From positions 1 to 64,000 of the forward strand of contig JAJFJZ010000028.1 of NCBI GenBank assembly GCA_021773565.1: a DNA stretch of 64,000 bases, given 5' to 3'. Below the pieces are notes generated by a model. The model was not told the DNA's origin, did no database searches, and saw nothing but the letters and a program-made list of their open reading frames with translations. The first letter of the stretch is position 1. The number at the start of each line of letters is the position of its first letter. The DNA comes from Gammaproteobacteria bacterium. Lineage in GTDB: Bacteria; Pseudomonadota; Gammaproteobacteria; Pseudomonadales; Azotimanducaceae. Of this stretch, positions 60,958-64,000 are shown one piece after another. Both the position numbers and the translations under genes were made by a program.

Positions 60958-62861
60958 GTATGAAAACTTCTGTTGGCAGTAACTCATTGGTGCGATTCTC
61001 AACTTTTACCGTTTTTGTGCTCGTCGCCGCTCTGGGCGGATACACTTCAGGTGTTATGGCGGCAGAAGTTTGTTACCAGGATGACTCTGGACGAATAGTT
61101 AAACGACGCCTTCCTGGTTATAAGCGAATTACCTGTCCTGGTGATGAAGTGGCTGACAGCGAAGATGAATCCGAAAGCAGTACAGATAGTTCAGTCGAAC
61201 CGGTGTATCAGCGTCGAAGACCCGACGAGCGTGTATCGGCAGGCGAAGTTCAGCGCTCTCGCAATGCAGTCTCGGTAGTCCCCAGGCCAAGTATTGATGA
61301 TTATGTTGACTCGGTTCCAATTCCTGATCGCTGGCGCATTGTGGATGCCCTGGGATATGCGCAAAATTTGTGGGACCCGTACAATCGTAATGTGCTTAAG
61401 GCTGATAAGCCGATACACGGGGAGTGGTTTTTTAATATTGGTGTAATTTCCGACACCGTCTACGAAAAACGGGATGTGCCCACGCCGATCGGGTCAAGCA
61501 GCACCAATAGACCGGGCGGGCTGGATCTGTTTGGCAGTGACGATCAGTGGCTGATTAACCAGAATCTGGCTCTGGAATTTGCTTACCTTAAGGGTGATAC
61601 GGTATTCAGGCCACCCGATTACGAATTTCGTTTCACGCCCGTTATTAATTACAACTATGTGCAACTGGACGAAGTTCAGGGCATAAATGTCAGGCCGGAA
61701 AGGGGCACAACGCGAAGGGATCATTTTGTTGGCATCCAGGGTCTGTTCGTAGATAAACACCTGCGCAATGTTTCCGACAGATTTGATTTCGATAGTATTC
61801 GTGTTGGTATCCAGCCTTTTTCGTCAGATTTTAGAGGTTTTCTATTTCAGGATAACCAGTTGGGTATTCGCCTGTTTGGAAACCGGGACAACAATATTTT
61901 TCAATACAACCTGGCATGGTTTCGCCGGCTGGAAAAAGACACCAACAGTGGCCTGAACGATCTTGGCAAGTCCATACGAGAGGACGATGTTTTTATCGCT
62001 AACTTATACTGGCAGGATATGCCGGTTAAGGGTTTTGTTTCCCAGGCTACCGTTATATACAACCGCAACAGGGAAGACGGATTTTTCTTTGACAAAAATG
62101 GCTTTATAGCGCGTCCGGCATCTATTGGCCGGGAGCGCGAACGGAACTATGACGCGATCTACATCGGCTACAATGGTGACGGACATTTCGGACGATTGAA
62201 CCTGACAACATCGATTTATGCAGCGCTTGGCGAAGAAGACAGTAGCGTATTTACCGATCGTAAGTCTGATATAGAAGCGCTGTTTATGGCTGCAGAAGTA
62301 TCCATGGATTTTGACTGGATTCGCCCAAGGGTGTCTTTTCTTTTTGGTAGTGGCGACGACGATCCGTACGATAATAAATCCCAGGGGTTTGACGCAATTT
62401 TTGAAAATCCTCAATTTGCGGGAGCAGACACCAGCTACTGGATACGTCAGCCAGTGCCCCTCATTGGAGGTGGTCGGGTAACGCTCTCCAATCGTAATGG
62501 CATATTGAATAGTCTGCGGTCCTCAAAGGAACAGGGGCAGTCAAATTTCACTAATCCCGGCATATTCCTGTTAGGTGCAGGGGTTGATATGGATATTCTT
62601 CCTGAGCTCAGGGTATCGCTAAATTACAACTACCTGCGTTTTCATAAGACCGAGGTGCTGGAGGTAGCGCGCAATCAGGCCAGCATTGGCAAGGAGATTG
62701 GCCACGATTTATCAATTGCCGCGACGTACCGTCCATTCATGACGCAAAACATTGTTGTTCGGGCATCGTATGCCCGATTGATTCCGGGGGGTGGCTTCGA
62801 ATCACTTTTTCCGGATGAAGACAGCGACTACTTTTTACTAAACCTGATTTTGACATTTTAG
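60954..62861 (+). CDS. Outer-membrane beta-barrel protein
   Basis: A 635-residue exported protein, its start overlapping the previous stop (ATGA). A signal peptide ends near VMA-AEV. Residues 35-70 (CYQDDSGRIVKRRLPGYKRI, then T-C-P-G) resemble a DUF4124-like pre-domain, followed by an acidic linker and from ~150 a barrel of alternating amphipathic strands (YEFRFTPVINYNYVQLDEVQ, RVGIQPFSSDFRGFLFQD) that ends in Phe (LLNLILTF). No TonB box or plug. In gene order lipoprotein-barrel-multiheme cytochrome it could be the pore of a porin-cytochrome conduit. This is inferred from order only. Confidence 0.8.
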   Translation: MSMKTSVGSNSLVRFSTFTVFVLVAALGGYTSGVMAAEVCYQDDSGRIVKRRLPGYKRITCPGDEVADSEDESESSTDSSVEPVYQRRRPDERVSAGEVQRSRNAVSVVPRPSIDDYVDSVPIPDRWRIVDALGYAQNLWDPYNRNVLKADKPIHGEWFFNIGVISDTVYEKRDVPTPIGSSSTNRPGGLDLFGSDDQWLINQNLALEFAYLKGDTVFRPPDYEFRFTPVINYNYVQLDEVQGINVRPERGTTRRDHFVGIQGLFVDKHLRNVSDRFDFDSIRVGIQPFSSDFRGFLFQDNQLGIRLFGNRDNNIFQYNLAWFRRLEKDTNSGLNDLGKSIREDDVFIANLYWQDMPVKGFVSQATVIYNRNREDGFFFDKNGFIARPASIGRERERNYDAIYIGYNGDGHFGRLNLTTSIYAALGEEDSSVFTDRKSDIEALFMAAEVSMDFDWIRPRVSFLFGSGDDDPYDNKSQGFDAIFENPQFAGADTSYWIRQPVPLIGGGRVTLSNRNGILNSLRSSKEQGQSNFTNPGIFLLGAGVDMDILPELRVSLNYNYLRFHKTEVLEVARNQASIGKEIGHDLSIAATYRPFMTQNIVVRASYARLIPGGGFESLFPDEDSDYFLLNLILTF

Positions 62862-62872
62862 GGGGGATGCAG

Positions 62873-64000
62873 ATGAAAACTATTCAACCTGGAATGAAAG
62901 AACTTACCAGAGCTATATTGTTTGTTGCTGCGATTTTGGGATGTAACACATCCCTGAACGCATCAGAAGCCGAGACCTATGTTGAACGGGACCATGTTAT
63001 TGCCCCGCATGCACCAAAGAGCCAGAGCGCTGAACAGATGCAGGAAAAAAGCGTTGGCTGTGTTTCCTGTCATACCGAGTCTGACAGCAAAACCATGCAC
63101 CAGAGCCAGGCTATTCGCCTGGGTTGCACGGACTGTCATGGAGGCCGGGCAGATGTTTTTAATCCGGATTCCGGACCAGTATCTGCAGGGCATGGTAGTG
63201 CCGCTTTTGATGCAGCCCGGGAACAGGCGCACGTATTACCTAATTATCCGGATAGCTGGCACTATCCACATAGTGCTACACCTGAGCGTACATACACTTT
63301 GCTCAATAGGGAATCCCCTGAATTTGTGCGCTTTGTAAACCCTTCCGACTACAGAATTGTCGAGGAAGCCTGTGGTGCTTGCCACATGGAGACTATTCAA
63401 AAAGCCATTCGCAGTATGCACTCGACAGGGGCGTTGCTGTGGGGTGCAGCCTCTTACAACAATGGCATATTGCCGTTCAAGAATTACATACTGGGTGAGG
63501 CTTACAACAGGGACGGGGAAGCGATTGTATTAAAGGGTCCCGTACTGCCAGAAACTGTGGCAGCTGCCGCACGCGCCAAGGGTGTGCTACCCCAACTGTA
63601 TCCACTTCCAGCGTGGGAGACAGTCAAACCGGGAGATGTGTTTCGTGTGTTTGAACGTGGTGGCCGAAACATATCAAATCTGTTCCCTGAAACCGGCCTG
63701 CCAAATGCTGCTGGCTTGATACAACGTCTTGAAGAACCGGGTCGTCCGGACCAGAAACAATCCAACCGTGGGCCTGGTACCGGGGGGCGTATATCTGTAC
63801 CACTCATAAATATTACCAAAACCCGTCTTAATGACCCGTTGGCATGGTTCCAGGGTACCAACGATCAGCCGGGTGACTATCGCAATTCGGGATGTGCATC
63901 CTGTCATGTGGTCTACTCTAATGATCGTGATCCACGCCATTCGGGGAAATATGCGCAGTATGGCCATGATGGAACATCCATCACAGTGGACCCAACGATA
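62873..64000 (+). CDS. Multiheme c-type cytochrome, 5' part (runs off the window)
   Basis: An open frame from ATG 62873 (GGGGGG eight bases upstream) continues past the end of the window. An N-terminal signal (LTRAILFVAAILGCNTSLNA) is followed by C-x-x-C-H haem sites at residues 63-67 (CVSCH), 85-89 (CTDCH), 167-171 (CGACH) and ~341-345 (CASCH), with several unpaired His as possible second ligands. It resembles large periplasmic or surface cytochromes of dissimilatory and extracellular electron-transfer chains, but with only part visible the subfamily is unknown. It is co-oriented and 11 bases after the barrel gene. Confidence 0.85.
   Translation, partial: MKTIQPGMKELTRAILFVAAILGCNTSLNASEAETYVERDHVIAPHAPKSQSAEQMQEKSVGCVSCHTESDSKTMHQSQAIRLGCTDCHGGRADVFNPDSGPVSAGHGSAAFDAAREQAHVLPNYPDSWHYPHSATPERTYTLLNRESPEFVRFVNPSDYRIVEEACGACHMETIQKAIRSMHSTGALLWGAASYNNGILPFKNYILGEAYNRDGEAIVLKGPVLPETVAAAARAKGVLPQLYPLPAWETVKPGDVFRVFERGGRNISNLFPETGLPNAAGLIQRLEEPGRPDQKQSNRGPGTGGRISVPLINITKTRLNDPLAWFQGTNDQPGDYRNSGCASCHVVYSNDRDPRHSGKYAQYGHDGTSITVDPTI

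Noticed and set aside
1-64000. CRISPR array or phage structural genes
   Set aside because: No regularly spaced short repeats and no recognisable capsid, tail, portal or terminase products were seen; the repeats found are tRNA-derived, IS-type or palindromic.

Overview
The window reads as chromosomal DNA of a Gram-negative, probably marine or environmental gammaproteobacterium. This is inferred from two large TonB-dependent receptors, an RND efflux system, c-type cytochromes, outer-membrane proteins, lipoproteins and the overall protein style. No rRNA or complete tRNA gene is present, so the genus cannot be fixed. Much of the window looks accessory: an IS256-type end, a decayed IS3 element carrying a group II intron, tRNA-derived direct repeats and a small palindromic repeat family.

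Layout. 1-143: end of an IS256-family element. 420-4658 (minus strand): five-gene secretion unit with two small secreted proteins sharing a ~24-residue repeat, a CsgG-like outer-membrane lipoprotein, a membrane/coiled-coil protein and a secreted protein. It looks like a divergent curli-type (type VIII-like) export system. 5195-12683 (minus strand): five-gene operon with a large cytosolic protein ending in a periplasmic-binding-protein-like domain, an NCS1 permease, a 61-residue peptide, a YcaO enzyme and an unrecognised protein with a Cys-rich tail. It looks like a previously unfamiliar RiPP (modified peptide) locus. 13229-29765: a ~16.5 kb segment bounded by identical 48-bp direct repeats that match the 3' part of a tRNA-Pro(GGG) gene. 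These are probable att sites of an island that contains the IS3/group II intron and a catabolic operon (TonB receptor, esterase, acetoin-dehydrogenase-like E1alpha/E1beta/E2, two SDRs, VOC protein, cytochrome-propeller fusion) with a LuxR regulator at its end.

29900-40418: a GntR regulator, four copies of the palindrome TTGTATACAA, and a TonB receptor followed by CoA-transferase, HMG-CoA-lyase-like, hydantoinase/oxoprolinase A and B, and isochorismatase-like genes. This looks like a regulated uptake and degradation pathway for a carboxylated or cyclic-amide compound. 40490-46271: MarR regulator divergent from two hotdog-fold genes plus an RND pump, with a 12-bp palindrome between them. 46756-52142: YkvI-like transporter, ParE/RHH toxin-antitoxin pair, a TIR-TolB/FlgO-TPR membrane protein and a class C beta-lactamase-type hydrolase.

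52144-54541 carries three copies of an ~84-bp inverted-repeat element separating small genes (epimerase, two membrane proteins, cytochrome c). 54545-58715 is a stress/housekeeping block (cytochrome c, two UspA-type genes, a DksA/TraR zinc-finger protein, a small helical protein, NADP-type glutamate dehydrogenase). 58888-64000 is a three-gene unit of a double GlcG/HbpS-domain lipoprotein, an outer-membrane beta-barrel and a multiheme c-type cytochrome that runs off the window, suggesting trans-envelope redox or haem chemistry.
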